NCBI GenBank assembly: GCA_964006375.1
Contig: OZ023265.1
Location: 111,493,084 to 111,557,083 of the forward strand
Reading direction: 5' to 3'
DNA: 64,000 nt
DNA from: Tillus elongatus
Taxonomy: Eukaryota; Arthropoda; Insecta; Coleoptera; Cleridae
Numbering within the stretch: position 1 is the first letter of the stretch; each line of letters begins with the position of its first letter. Shown in pieces: positions 48,301 to 60,184 of the stretch. The notes beneath the pieces were generated by a model, which made no database searches, was not told where the DNA came from, and worked only from the letters and a program-made list of their open reading frames with translations. A program made the position numbers and the translations under genes.

Positions 48301-51267
48301 AGACATTGTTTTGCCGTTTTAACTTAGGTGCAGTTTCATTTAATACAATGATATTAAAGAGAACATAAATTGTATATTCATTCATATTGATGGCGTGTGC
48401 TATTTCACAAAATCTTTAATAACACGAAACTTAACATTCTGCAGATACTACCTTTTACGTTAATAGGGTAGTGAGGTCGTATCCATGACTGTATCTGCCA
48501 TGGTTGCTGTTTTGGGAAAGCGTGCAAAGTGGTGGTTTCCAGTTGCCTTTCGCATAAAAGTTTATCATGTAACGTTCGAATCGCAATGCCAAAGTTGTTT
48601 TTATATCGCCAGCTTTGAAATCTCGCAAACCTTTATGTTTGAATCCGGAAGTCTAACGGCTGAACGAAATACATCAAGGACGGTCTATTATACAATAGAG
48701 GTACATAGAAATTGCTGCCTCGATAAAAGCTTCAAGTTGCACAATTATGAAATTTTGAAAAATTTTGAGGAAGTGCTCCAAATGCAATTAGATTCCTTTT
48801 TTTCAAAATCTAAATATTCTTGTTTTGTATATTGATGTTGTAGTTGTCCATATATAGAGAGTGGCGCAGCGAAAACGAAACAGACACGCTTTTTCATATT
48901 ATCTTATTTAAAAAATTGCTCCGACACGTCCATTTTTATTTCCAGGCGAAATTTAAAATTGAATTCAGCATACAGTTAAGGTAATAAAAAGTTATGTGGA
49001 TATTTGTAACTGTTCCACCACTTTAAATATTCAATACGGTTATACATCGATAAAAGTAAGTTTGCAAATTAACATCAAATACAGCAAGCTTTATTTAAGC
49101 TCTAAATTGTGGTTCTATTTAAAGTAATAAATGCCTCAAAATCAACCAGTCGATTGTATTTCAACACTGTAACTAAATCAATTTCGAGATCGGAAGGGAA
49201 TTCTTCTTCCATTCAAACCTATATTGGCTTAAATTCCTAGAGCATAAATTAAAGTGAAATCATCAATTTCTTGTCCGCTGCGGAGTACCCAGGTAATACG
49301 CGGGATGAAATTAAATTTCTCTGTAAATAAATCAAATTGTTCAATGTAATCTATTCAATCCCATGAATAATGACGTTCGTTATAAATTGGGGAACTATAA
49401 AAACATCATTAATTCTCCAGATTGGAAATTGCGATAATAAAACGAAGCCACTATCTTATTGCAGGAGTGATTAAATTTATTCCCGGGATGGTTATTCCAG
49501 GCTCGTCGAATAAGGTAGAAAATGATGAAATTATTATGCAGAGGCTACATTTTTTAATTAAAATACCGCAGATTACTTTTCCCAGGAGATAAAAATGCAT
49601 ATCTGTAACTCTTTTAGTATTCAGGTTATTATATGTTCTGACTTATTAGGCTTTGACATTTCTGGCTCAGTTTTGCCTGGTTCTTACAACATCTTGTAAC
49701 TACACTGTGTTTGCAGCAGCGAGAAGCGTTTTGTTGCCACTTATTTACTCCCACAATTAACATACAGGCTGATCACTTGAAAACGAGAGAGGCTCGTTTT
49801 TAGGTGCTTATCGTGATTTTGTTAAAAATCGCTTAAAGAAGTAAATAATGCTATCAAGAGGGAATAATTTTAAGCTTATTTTAGACATCGCACCAGCAAT
49901 CTTTCAGCCTTGGTACGTTTCCCCTTTCCAATTTTATGTGACAAGGCGTGTCAAGTAGTACATTGTTTTAAAGCAGGTGTACGATTTTTTAACAGTACCT
50001 TATTTTTGAAATTGTAAGCAGTGGATTACCAACAATAGTCTTGCTAAATACCTCAAGCGCCATTTTTACTATGCCAAACACTATTGGTCGATTAAAAAGG
50101 CGACTGGGAAACTAAGATAATAAATCTATAAATTGTCAACTAGACTACTGCGTATAATTTCTGCTTAAAATATGTGCTTAAAAAGTTTTTGACACTCTAG
50201 GCAGAGATCCACTTATTTTTATAATCGATATTAGATATATATGAGACAGTCTCTAGGTAATTCTTTTGGCAGCTGTAAGACTAAAAGTGAAGCGAATCTG
50301 CACAACAAAACTGCTTCGAAACTAGTAAATTATTTAGCCCTTACATAAAGCCTGTATAAAAAGAGTGTCAAAAAAAGCAATATGTCTTTGGAATACAAAG
50401 TATGAGGTACATATACATACTTTGAGGAACCTAATTCATCACTACATATTTTTCAGACCTGACAATAGTTTCGCCAGCGAAGTTGGCATCATCAGGCTTA
50501 TAAATAAACTGCTGTTATTTGTCCCTTTGACGACACAAATTTTGTTGGCATAAATATTGTGTTCTGAAAAATCTGTTGTAGTCAACTGGGTTTGCCAACG
50601 TGTTCTTATAGGTGCTCACTGCAGGTTCAAGAACACATGTGATAAAAGGTTTATTTTATTCGAAATAAGGGCAAAAGATGTAGTATATTATACAGGTTTA
50701 GCTGTCCCACTATCAAACTTTTATGATGTTTGCAAGATAATATTGTAAAGAGTTCTATTTTTCCCGACTTACTGTGGTAAAAAAATATAGATACATTTTG
50801 ATGGAATGGGAAATAACAATTTTATGGTGGTATCTAAAATTACCATCCCGTTGCGAATAACCTGCCTTCAAAAACAACACAATCAATTACTTCAACACAA
50901 ACAATTACTGCTGTTCTTTCAGAATAAAAAAGTTATTTCTAGATTTAACGAAGTCTACGATTTGCCAGAGTGTATTCTTTCTCTGCTCTTTTTTTTTGTT
51001 CTTTTTTTGCCTAAATTCGGCGTTCTGTTTTGTCTTTCAGAACATCTTTCCTTTTATTTGAAGCTTCTTACTTTACATTTACTAATTTTGATGACTAATC
51101 ACCTATTCTCTGAGCTGGATCATTTTTGGTGTTTTGCTCCATAGTCTGTTTGCGTCAAAAACAACAACATGAAATACAAAATGTAGGAAGACTATACATT
51201 TTATATTTGTATTTTCTGATCATTTAAAATTCTTTTTCAAAAGCACTGCCTTAATATTACAAAAAAG
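48301..51267. other. No recognisable feature (3.0 kb)
   Basis: The longest repeat-poor stretch. Open frames at 48485-48835, 50365-50553, 50557-50748 and 50806-51144 show no domain I recognise. If the window holds any host regulatory or intronic DNA, this is a candidate, but nothing in the sequence shows it. Confidence 0.4.
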
Positions 51268-51571
51268 TCTGGAGGCAGCCAGTGCGTTATGGTAGAGAAT
51301 TTGCATAAAAATATTTTTAATAGCAAATATGTGTGTGTTTTTTTTAAGAAAGCAGGCATCAAATTTGGTTACCAGTATAACCTTTATAGCAGAAACAACG
51401 TGCCATGTTTCATCAAAATAACTTTATTGTTTGAAAATGTACAAAAATTTCCGAAATTTCTCGAAAAAACTGGTTTCTTGGTCAACCTTATAGGTTAATA
51501 TCCAACTGAGCTATTCAAATTTGAAGCATTTTATCAAAATTTGCTATCATAACGCACTTGCTGCGTCCAGA
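51268..51571. repeat. Inverted-repeat-bounded module, copy D
   Basis: The left end TCTGGAGGCAGCCAGTGCGT and right end CATAACGCACTTGCTGCGTC are inverted copies, with GGTTACCAGTATAACCTTTA inside. The length (about 304) matches copy B (301); copy A is shorter (225). Confidence 0.75.
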
Positions 51572-52335
51572 ATTTCTTTTCCTACAAACATGCATTATAT
51601 TTCAATGGAAAATGCAAAAATGCGTGTTCGACTAAAAGAAAAAGAAAATTTGTATCACCAACGACTAATGATTGTAGAAATATTTTTTGAGATGTAGCTC
51701 AAGACACCCTATAATTAATGTATAATTTTTTTTCGTATCTTGTATAATAATGGATATATTGAGCTTTATTGATTTTTACGAAAACTCGACACAAATTATA
51801 TATCATTAAACGATAAACTCTGTAGCTAGGACCACTGCCAAAGCATCAGAGAAAGGGTCTCTTTGAAATGAATTTTCTGGAAACATATTGGTAAAATGAA
51901 GGAAAATGGCGGTTGTATCTAAGACTTTGGGCTTTGTAAAACATTCTTCTTGAGACATTTTCTCTCCATAACTCGTATTAGGTTCAGGTTATTTGCCTAA
52001 ATGTTGCCAATTTTGACATTTTAAATTGCGACTTTGACGTTTTGAGGAAACTCCAATTTATTTTTCTTTAAATACCTATAACTTTTTTGTCTTTTAACCT
52101 ACAAGGTTTAATTTTGGCAGGTGATTTACCTATCGTGATATAAATCTGCGAACAAGATTTGGTTACTCTTACTTCGTTTTTTACGGATATATATATATTT
52201 TTTTCGAAAGAAAACACAAAGCTTTGCATAAAAACGTGGACCGATTTTCCTCGCTAACGAACTTGTTCAATTCACTTGCAAAAGTAAGGCATTCACAAAA
52301 TTTAATCAAAATCGGCCCTTTTGAGTTATCGGTGT

Positions 52336-52339
52336 GATA

Positions 52340-52408
<69 letters not shown>
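52336..52408. repeat. (TA)n microsatellite
   Basis: About 63 bases of pure TA plus a few preceding units split by TATG. Confidence 0.97.
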
Positions 52409-52410
<2 letters not shown>

Positions 52411-52540
52411 CAAAATTAAAAAATCGGGATCTCCTCATTACTGAATTTTTTTAAAGAAAATTCACTAAAAATACTATTAGTATAATCTAAAATACTAATG
52501 CCGCCTGTTTGATATAAATGGATCCGCATCTTTCATACCC

Positions 52541-54842
52541 CAGTGCATTGGTCACCAACCTTTTCCATGTGATGACTTACTTTGATAATTTTGGAATAAA
52601 CAGTGAGATACCTAGTCGTAGGCGACCTAAGCCCACCTTAACGAAATAATGCACAGTCATATTCGACACACATACATTTATTTTATTAATTAACTATTAC
52701 ATACTAATAATAGACTAATGACAGAGTAACTAATATTGCTAAATATTATATAACTACATCCATTCCTACAAATAGTAGGTGTTTGAAAAATGTTTATGCA
52801 GCCAGAATGGCATGGCATTGACGATTTAATAAAAGTAAATAAAAATACCAAAAAAGTAACGCACTATTTTAAACAAAAACATGTGTAGATAAACAACGCA
52901 TATTCAATGAGAAGGCTTACACCTAGACTCCTCGATAATTTTTGAGACAACTCATTTTAAGGCCAAATCGTTTTGAAACTCAATCACTTCCATTTCTGTT
53001 CCAGGGACGTCTTCGCCAAAGCTCTGCATAACTCGAGCTACAAGCTGTTGAACGTCAATTTTCATGACAGATGAAACGAAAAATTGCACCAATAACGCCA
53101 TTTGGTTGCAATGCTAAAAACGAAAATCATCCTTTAAGTTAGAAACTTCTTTTGCATGATATTTACTGTCATACGCTTTCAATGGATTTTGAGGTATCTT
53201 TTCTGAAATAACAGAAAATTTCTTGGCCTCGGGGTTAATTAGGTTTCGTACCTACAACTCAGGCTTTTTTATAAATGCTTTTTTTTTCAAAAATTATATT
53301 CGCTAGTTCTTTGGCTCTCCCCTGAGGCTACAAATGAAGTTCATTTAATTTTTCTCTAATGTCCACAACAAAAACAAAATCTCTAAGCCAGATTGAATTT
53401 TCGAGTCCCAGAATCGGTTCATAGTCTAAAAAATTGAATTATGGCATATAGGATAACATTAGAACGTTTCAGCCTTCTAACTTCAAAGTGAAGAAGTAGC
53501 TCTCCGTATTGACAGTCAATTTCATCGGCCAAGGTTTTGAGTTATCTTCTTTGTAACGCATGAGCTCTAATCTTGTTCACAATTTTTGCTATGAATTTCA
53601 TAATGTTTTTTAGGTTTAGAAAACCTCCACACAATACTTGCTGATAGATAATGCAGTGGAAACGGATAAATTGCGAAAAACTTTCATCTTTACAACATAG
53701 CACCACCAGATCCTTATGAAAACCTACCATGACTAGAGTGCCAGCGGTTGTCAGGCCTACCATTTTCAGAATTGAAAATTTCTCAAAAGAAATAATGTTT
53801 TTGAAATGAGATAACAACTCCTGGCCAGTAGTAAGTTCTTTCAGTGGAATAAACTTCAAAAGATCTTCTTTAATCGTAAAATCACTAAAAACCATCTTGA
53901 CGAACACAGCCATTTGGGGGGTGTCAACCACTGTTGATTCATCCAGCTGCAGTAAAAAATAAACACAATCATCTAACTTTGTTCTCAACGGTAAAAATAT
54001 CACTGCCCATTACTTATACTCGTCTCATCACTGTAGCAGAAAGTTGCATATATTTTTTAGCCAAAATTATCTCGTCTTTGTTACTAAAGTTCGCAAATAA
54101 AGAATCTGTAGCTACTAAAAATGCCTGTTTTATGATTTCCTCGTCTTCACAAGCTTTAATTCTTTTCTGAAATTATCTGGGACACACGGTATGATGCTTT
54201 ATTTCCAGCCTTATTTTTGTCGAATGTCTCAAAAAATATTGAGTCTTGGCCAATTAACTGGTTTTTTAATTGTCGCAGTTTTTCGTTTCGGGCGGCAGAT
54301 TTTAACGGGAATGATTTTTCAAAATTTGAATGTATAGTTATATGATGCCTCTCCATATTGCTTTTTTTGGCCACGGAAAAAGAAGTATTATATAAGAAAC
54401 ATACATTTGTCCCTGCAACTTTTGTCAAGAAGTGTTGTTGTTCCCATTCTGAATGAAATTGTATGTTTTCACCTTCTTACTACTGCTTTCCAAAAGATTT
54501 TTTATTGCATTCTACTTACCCAACCGCTGGACGATGATTTTGCCGTTTAGTTTTAAACTGAGCGAACTGTCGCCTCGCCATGCGTAATTATCCCGTTCAA
54601 GCCCGAATCGTTCTCGAACACTAGCGCGCTGGTCGGTTCTAGTCCATTCTAGCATGGTGACGTCGGCGACAGATCGCTCACCGCAGTGTTACCGTGTGCT
54701 TATCATAGAAATTTGCGAAATTTATAGAAGCTTCTATGATTTTTACACCTTTGTATTTCTTATATTTAAAATATGTTATGAGCTACCAGGATTGCCTTTG
54801 CAAGCTGCCGATTGCTCGCGATAGACAAGTAGGCGAGCACTG
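52541..54842 (-). mobile_element. hAT-type DNA transposon relic
   Basis: The left end CAGTGCATTGGTCACCAACC and right end (other strand) CAGTGCTCGCCTACTTGTCT resemble the CAGTGGTCGCCAACC-type termini of one hAT group. The right end continues ATCGCGAGCAATCGGC, also usual there. The neighbouring 8-base sequences (TCATACCC and CCCTAGTG) are not a duplication, so one or both ends may be off or rearranged. It contains the transposase relic 52920-54480. Confidence 0.65.
52920..54480 (-). pseudogene. hAT transposase with BED-type zinc finger, degraded
   Basis: Minus strand. Near the N-terminus, NVCFLYNTSFSVAKKSNMER then HHITIH is a BED-like finger with one Cys lost (CFLYN for CxxC). After KASYRVSQIISEK and a frame change comes VYFLLQLDESTVVDTPQMAV (the D-E-S-T active-site block), FTIKEDLLKFIPLKELTTGQ, GLTTAGTLVMVGF, FHCIIYQQVLCG and KIVNKIRAHALQRR. 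The second active-site Asp, normally TTDGAPAM, is Ala (GCT for GAT). The C-terminal dimerisation region is present only as broken frames to about 52920. The domain order matches the ZBED/FAM200-like group of hAT proteins. Confidence 0.85.
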
Positions 54843-55323
54843 CCCTAGTGGCTCATTTCAGAATTAAAATACAGCGTAACGATCCTTGGCATTTACGTAA
54901 AAATAAAATTAAGACACAGCAACTGAAATAGATTTGAGTATAAATTTTAGTCGCACGTGATTAGTCATGTCGAATGGTGTTGAACCTTCACAGGAAGCTC
55001 ACAAAGGAACGTGTCACGGAAATGTGAATCAACCTATCATGTTAACCAAATAAAGAACAGAAAGATCAGGTCAATGCATTTTCCAATGTTTACGGACAAT
55101 TGTAAGTATGCTCGATATACTATGTGCAGTTTAAGGATTTACCTCATTTAATTTTAAAAAAATCAGACTCCCTAAAATTAAATATTACAAGAAAATACCC
55201 AGGTATCTCTGTTATCGCCAGGCTTACTTTTCTTGAACACAAGAAAAATATTGGAGACCTCTGCACTTTATTATAACACTATTATTGACATTGCTTGCTT
55301 CTCAGAAACCTCTAGTTTTTATA
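54843..55323. other. No recognisable feature
   Basis: AT-rich spacer after the hAT relic. No coding region supported. Confidence 0.4.
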
Positions 55324-55570
55324 CGACCTTCAAACAAAATATTCTCTTTAACAACAGAGGGACGTCTTCGGTTTCAAACTATGGACATGTCGAATAGTTG
55401 GATATGAATCCTTGTTCTTGCACTTATCAGAACGTCTCTGTTAGTTTTGTCACGACCCTTTTGGCGACCTTCAAACGACACATTCTCTTTAACCACAGAG
55501 GAGGGACGTCTTGGGTTTCAAACATCAGACTTCTCGAATAATTTATTATGAATCTTTCTTCCTGCCTAAA
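55324..55570 (+). repeat. Two-copy tandem repeat, period about 141
   Basis: CGACCTTCAAACAAAATATT (55324) and CGACCTTCAAACGACACATT (55465) begin two parallel units that both continue ACAGAG...GGGACGTCTT..GGTTTCAAAC. Divergence is moderate, so it is an older duplication. Confidence 0.8.
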
Positions 55571-57039
55571 GCATTTAAATATTCCAATTCTTCTAGCGGA
55601 TATAATCTCGTAGATATTAACATCAAGCTATTCAAGGCTAATCTTAACCCACTTTTAGAACAACAAGGAAGTTTCTTGAAGACACAAAAGTTTTTAATTT
55701 TTTTAAATATTTTACAGCAAAAATCTCCAGCCATTTATAAAATTAACTACGAAACTGCCTGTATGTGTTTTGTTCATATATGGATCAGTTGATAAAATAC
55801 GTCTTGCAAACTCTGATTGGTAGTCATTTTATTTAGAAGCTATTTAACATTAAATTATACAACTTTTGTACATTAATAGACACAAACTTTCAGACAACAT
55901 AAGGCTTACTTCAGCTCGATGTATTTTATGCTCATGCCCCCTTGCGTCTCTTGCTTTCACATAAAACTAGACAGGGAGTAAATCAGAGTTTGGTATCAGC
56001 AATGGCTCCACTGATATAAAATGCTTAGTTCGCAACTCTATAAAACCCGGCAAACAGTATTCAATATTAACCAGCACCGAAGAAACTAAGTGGAGTGAAT
56101 AAAAGCCGCAGCAGATCTGTACTTTGTCTTGATTCCGAGTCGTGAAAGATGCATAACAAATCTCGTAGAATCCTCTAACATGTACGCTTTATTGCTGTCA
56201 ATAGCAAAAAGTCACCACAGTCAGGTAGAGCCCATAAAATAAAAACAAAGGGATCAAGTTAATTCCAGGTTGCATTGATAGTTGATGGTTATGATTGTGG
56301 TAAAATTGAATAGCACTATAGAATTGTATTGGGGATAAAACAAAATAAGCGCTCAAAAATGTTCAAACAAGAAAGGAACTAATATTTATTTCGCGTTTAA
56401 TAGTAAATTATGCATCGTAAAGTAAGATTTTAAAGCTAACTTTGTATTTGCAATTTTTTAATACTTTCTGATAGATGTCCAAAAGAAATCAATAAGGCCC
56501 ATTTTTATGTTATTTTATGTTTCTGGTATTTAGTGCGAGGGCCCGTTATTTTTGTTTAATTTTTTTAACGCAACCTTTCGCTTACATAAGGCTACAAATC
56601 ACTTAATTGTAGCATATAGTAATAATGATAATCGACTAACGGTCACATACAATAGTTAAATAGCTCAACAGTCAATCACTAGTCGATATATCACTTAGCA
56701 GCTGTATTGCGTACTTAGTAAAAGTAATCATGCTAAAGATTTATTACTTATCAGAATGATGGAAATGCCTTATTGTCAGGCGGAATGACTTGGACGAGCG
56801 GGTGCCAAAGACGTCTAGTAACAACATCACAAATCTGTAATAAAAAATATACCTGAACACACCATCGTTCATCTAAAGCACAACCTAATATATACGAGGG
56901 CATTTATCTATTAGTTTATCAAACATTTACCAGTTACACGCTTCCCTGAGCGACTTAACATCAATGACTACTTGTACTCAAAGCTCAACTGATCAGGCTA
57001 ACATTAAGAGCAGTTTATACCTAATTCTCCATTCAGAAA
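55571..57039. other. No recognisable feature
   Basis: Open frame 55511-55792 overlaps the tandem repeat and shows no known domain. Nothing else noted. Confidence 0.4.
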
Positions 57040-57180
57040 CCTAACACTAACAGCAATTACTACTTAACGCTCCACAGAGCAACTATAACAGCAACAGCAC
57101 TAGCTGCTTAATGCTCCACAGAGCAACTTTAAGATCAACAGCAGTAACTGCCTAATGCTCTGGAGAGCAGCATTATAAAC
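57040..57180 (+). repeat. Short tandem repeat, unit about 48 bases
   Basis: CTCCACAGAGCAACTATAAC, CTCCACAGAGCAACTTTAAG and CTCTGGAGAGCAGCATTATA head three neighbouring units, each preceded by a TAACTGCCTAATG-like phrase. Weaker copies may extend left to about 56950. Confidence 0.75.
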
Positions 57181-57370
57181 ACTAAGCAACGCGCATCAGT
57201 GCCTCAGAAGTATTTTTAAACAATGACTTTATTAACTCAAACGATTGTTTAACTTGTGTACTTCATTGGGTGCCGTTCCTGACACTAGACCCGTGGCGGA
57301 TTGCAGGTGTGCAATAAGGAAAAGAGCTGCTCATTTAGATTGCTTACAACCGCCCAAGTGAAATACCAAG

Positions 57371-57640
57371 AAGTAGAATAGACACAAAAGGCTAAACTTG
57401 CGATGTGCCCTTCTCTAATACCCCACGCGCTGGCAAAGAACAAGGAAGCAGACTCATGGTGTCTAGGACCAAGCTACCAACGCCGGATTTAAAATACAAC
57501 AATAGTTCACACTGTGAATGATGAGAAGTGCAATGGACACAAAGGGCTGAACTCGTGATGACCCCTCTACAATATCTACGCACCCGTACTGACACATGCA
57601 ATGGATACAAAGGGCTGAAATCGCTATGGTACCCCGGCCA
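57371..57640 (+). repeat. Three dispersed copies of a short repeat
   Basis: AGACACAAAAGGCTAAACTT (57380), GGACACAAAGGGCTGAACTC (57535) and GGATACAAAGGGCTGAAATC (57602) are versions of one unit at spacings of about 155 and 67 bases. Confidence 0.7.
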
Positions 57641-58706
57641 AATGACGATGCCACCAAAACAACTGTGTTGTGGTTACGTTCTCCGGACCAGATGCCTACG
57701 CCTCACCAACATGACGTCCTGGTGGCCGAGAAAATATCGAACGTGTCCAACACCCCTTTCGAAATATCATTAATTTACTTTGAAACACATTTTTCTTTGA
57801 ACTAATTAACTTTCTTCAAACTGACATAATTAAACAATTATGACCTAATTTATTAATTTTGACTTAACCTCGTATAAATACCAAAACTAAATTACTGAAG
57901 CTAAATGTTAAGCTACACTTTTCTTTCTTATAAGCTAATTACCAAACGATTACTCAAAGCCCCATTAACAAACAAATCCAGCCAACAGCTTATCTGTGTT
58001 AACCCACTTGTAGCAGGATTTGTTTATTGTTCTCGGAATGGTTTGACTGTATTTGCATGCTGTTATAATAAGTGACTTAAGTCTTGATTACAACGACAGT
58101 ATCGGGGACACAGATTTTTCCATTGGCGATTTAGAGACTGACGATGACGATAGTATAACTGAAAAAAGGCATTAGTGTTAATGAACCATCCCAACCTCTT
58201 AAAATGATGTTAGGGTTGTGCAGGACCCTTTTCAGGCAATACATTTTACAGAAAGAGAGATGTGTATGTCTTATCTAAGAAAATAGTAGCAGGTTGTGTA
58301 GACGGAAAGCATTTTTAAGCACTCTTGTGCTCTAAAAACCATATCACATAGAGTGCTAAAATAAGCACATGGGAGCGATAGATGCTCTCAATCAAGACAT
58401 TGAATAAAAGACTGAGGTTGTACACTGTGGCTGGGAACTAAAACTTTTGGGGTGATTCTGCTTTATGCTTCAGGACATCGAACCCTACTGCTGTACCAGG
58501 AAACTATACGTGGTTTGAAAAACCTGTACTACATATGACTCAAAGAATGAATCGGAATGGGGGAACTTATTGTAGCATTTCCAGTAAAAAAAGATAATAT
58601 GCCAGTACTTGAATTTTGAAAGCTACTATTTCAAAAATTATATTGTCCATAGTACATGTAAGAAAAGGGGAACTATGTGAAAACTGGAACCTGTGATGAG
58701 CACTAA
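57641..58706. other. No clearly recognisable feature
   Basis: Around 58080-58620 phrases such as DTDFSIGDLETDDDDS, from a plus-strand frame, recall the acidic N-terminus of piggyBac-like proteins, but no catalytic block is readable. Confidence 0.3.
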
Positions 58707-58858
58707 TAAGTACACTTGGAGAACACCCAAATCACCACAACACATATTTCAGAAAAAGAATTTTTCTTCCTCTGAAGATGTTGACTTTGTCAACGAAAAG
58801 ATCGTAAGGTCTCTGAAATATGTGTTGTGGTGATTTGGGTGTTCTCCAAGTGTACTTA
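58707..58858. repeat. Perfect 47-base inverted repeat with a structured loop
   Basis: 58707-58753 and 58812-58858 are exact complements, both beginning (on their own strand) TAAGTACACTTGGAGAACAC. The 58-base loop contains hairpin motif copy 4. Related sequence forms the centre of the foldback at 8611-9636. Perfect arms indicate recent origin or correction between arms. Confidence 0.95.
58772..58806 (+). other. Recurrent hairpin motif, copy 4
   Basis: CTGAAGAT, stem GTTGAC with GTCAAC around TTT, then GAAAAGATCGTA. It has the same layout as 9223-9257, including one extra base before the stem. Confidence 0.45.
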
Positions 58859-59069
58859 GAAAAGGGGAAGCTATAAAAAGGAAGAAAAAAAGACTCAAAA
58901 AAAGTATGGAGCTAAGTATTGTGCTTCATGCAGGAAAAAGCCCCATTATGTAGTGACAAATACTTTGATATATACCACGATGGCATTTATAAGTAATTTG
59001 TTGTTTCTCCTTATGTTTTTCATGTCATAGGAAAATTTGATATGTGTAATATTGATTATATTATAGAAC

Positions 59070-59072
<3 letters not shown>

Positions 59073-59126
<54 letters not shown>
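59073..59126. repeat. (TA)n microsatellite
   Basis: About 54 bases of TA, the shortest array in the window. Flanks do not match the main repeat family. Confidence 0.97.
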
Positions 59127-59130
<4 letters not shown>

Positions 59131-59624
59131 CCTTTATTTTCCCAAATGCGTTGCCACTGTCTTTTTCCTAAGTTTTCTATCAAAAATTAATCTAATAAAC
59201 AATCAAAAATATATAACTAATAAAAACCAAACAAATCAAACAATAACTACAATTTCACTTTTATTGCCCACCTTGCGTCGCCCATGGATGTTTGGTATCC
59301 CCATTTTTCTGCAATACTCTTCTAAAAAGAGAAGATATCAGTCGAATGTAAAACTGTGTATAATATAAAAACTTTATTGCTGCATTTAAGTCGCCCATGG
59401 ACATGTAGTTCCCCGATTGCGTCGCCCACGGTCAGTTTTTTTAATCTATTTAGGCTCCTATATATGATATATAATAGGATTATTAAGAAACAAGACTTCT
59501 TAAAAAAGTCTAAAAATCATCAAACCTGCTCTTTTAATGCAGATTGCGATTCGCGCTTGACCACTAAGGGGTGCTGACGGGAAGAAAATAAAGAAGGAGC
59601 AACCACAAAAACAGCTTAGTTGGA
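59127..59624. other. No recognisable feature
   Basis: AT-rich. The phrase GCGTCGCCCA recurs at 59275 and 59420 (with CATGGA variants nearby), a small unexplained repeat. Confidence 0.4.
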
Positions 59625-59810
59625 CTCTTGTGATTTGATTTGTGTTTTTGTTTCTTTTACGTCGGTCTATTTCCGCGACTATGGCCACTCACCAACGCCA
59701 GGGAGCAGTTTCACGTCACTATCCTGGAAATTTTACCAAACTTCTGTAAGAACGGTAGGGATATTTAACGTACCCAACATCGCATGGACACGGGACTGGA
59801 TGCTTTACAC

Positions 59811-59823
59811 CCCCCCCCCCCCC
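59811..59823. repeat. Poly-C run inside the SINE
   Basis: About 13 C in a row (G on the SINE strand), probably slippage-prone. Confidence 0.9.
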
Positions 59824-59930
59824 ACGGGCGGAACGTTCACACATTTAATTTGCTCAATTGCTCAAAAATATACAATGCCACAACCTCGGTTGATGTTAAT
59901 TGTACAGTATGTACCGGAAAAGTGAGAGGC

Positions 59931-59998
59931 GAACCCTGGGAATCGAACCCAGTAGCCTTGGGTTCAGAGGCAGAGGTTTTTATCGCTGAACCACCGAG
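59931..59998 (-). promoter_or_regulatory. SINE internal polymerase III promoter (A and B boxes)
   Basis: A-box-like sequence near 59978-59993 and a canonical B box (GGTTCGATTCC) near 59942-59954, on the minus strand, spaced as in tRNA genes. Confidence 0.75.
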
Positions 59999-60006
59999 GC
60001 TCTTGT

Positions 60007-60184
60007 TAGACTTCTATAGACAGCATTTCTACATTTTGCATTAACATTTTAGCTAAATAATATCCTTCCCCCTCTAGCACACCTATTTGTTCTAGTTCAC
60101 CCAGCTTGTTTAGGGGTTGAAGAGACAATTTTTTTCTCGCTTATGCACAAAACACTCGAACAAGCAAGCCTGAGAGCCCTGATC
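60007..60184. other. No recognisable feature
   Basis: Short spacer between the SINE and the CCTGA repeats. Confidence 0.4.

Larger units (their letters stand above)
51268..52468 (+). mobile_element. Composite (TA)n-bearing repeat, copy D
   Basis: Same order as copy A with a large internal deletion: module 51268-51571, then AACATGCATTATATTTCAAT and TTGTATAATAATGGATATAT, then AATTTTGACATTTTAAATTG, AACGAACTTGTTCAATTCAC, GAGTTATCGGTGTGATAT, (TA)n and the terminal hairpin ACTGAATTTTTTTAAAG with AAAATTCACTAAAA at 52440-52470. In this copy the segment between array and hairpin is shortened, and GAGCGC is lost. Confidence 0.75.
59625..60006 (-). mobile_element. tRNA-derived SINE with 7-base target duplication
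   Basis: The body at 59632-59999 is flanked by CTCTTGT on both sides (59625-59631 and 60000-60006). On the minus strand the head reads TGGTTCAGCGATAAAA (A-box-like) and GGGTTCGATTCCC (B box) with a perfect CTGGG/CCCAG T-stem. The body includes GTACATACTGTACAATTAAC, a poly-G run and CGCGGAAATAGACCGACG, ending in an A-rich tail (AAAGAAACAAAAACAC). It would be transcribed by RNA polymerase III and depend on a LINE for movement. Confidence 0.85.

Noticed and set aside
48485..48835. A 116-codon open frame as a host gene
   Set aside because: No recognisable domain, no repeat or splice context, and its length is within chance for a 64 kb window.
57040..57180. A CRISPR array
   Set aside because: The units are degenerate, adjacent and without unique spacers, in a eukaryotic context.
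59931..59998. A functional tRNA gene on the minus strand
   Set aside because: The boxes and T-stem are part of a longer body with an A-rich tail and a target duplication, which is a SINE.
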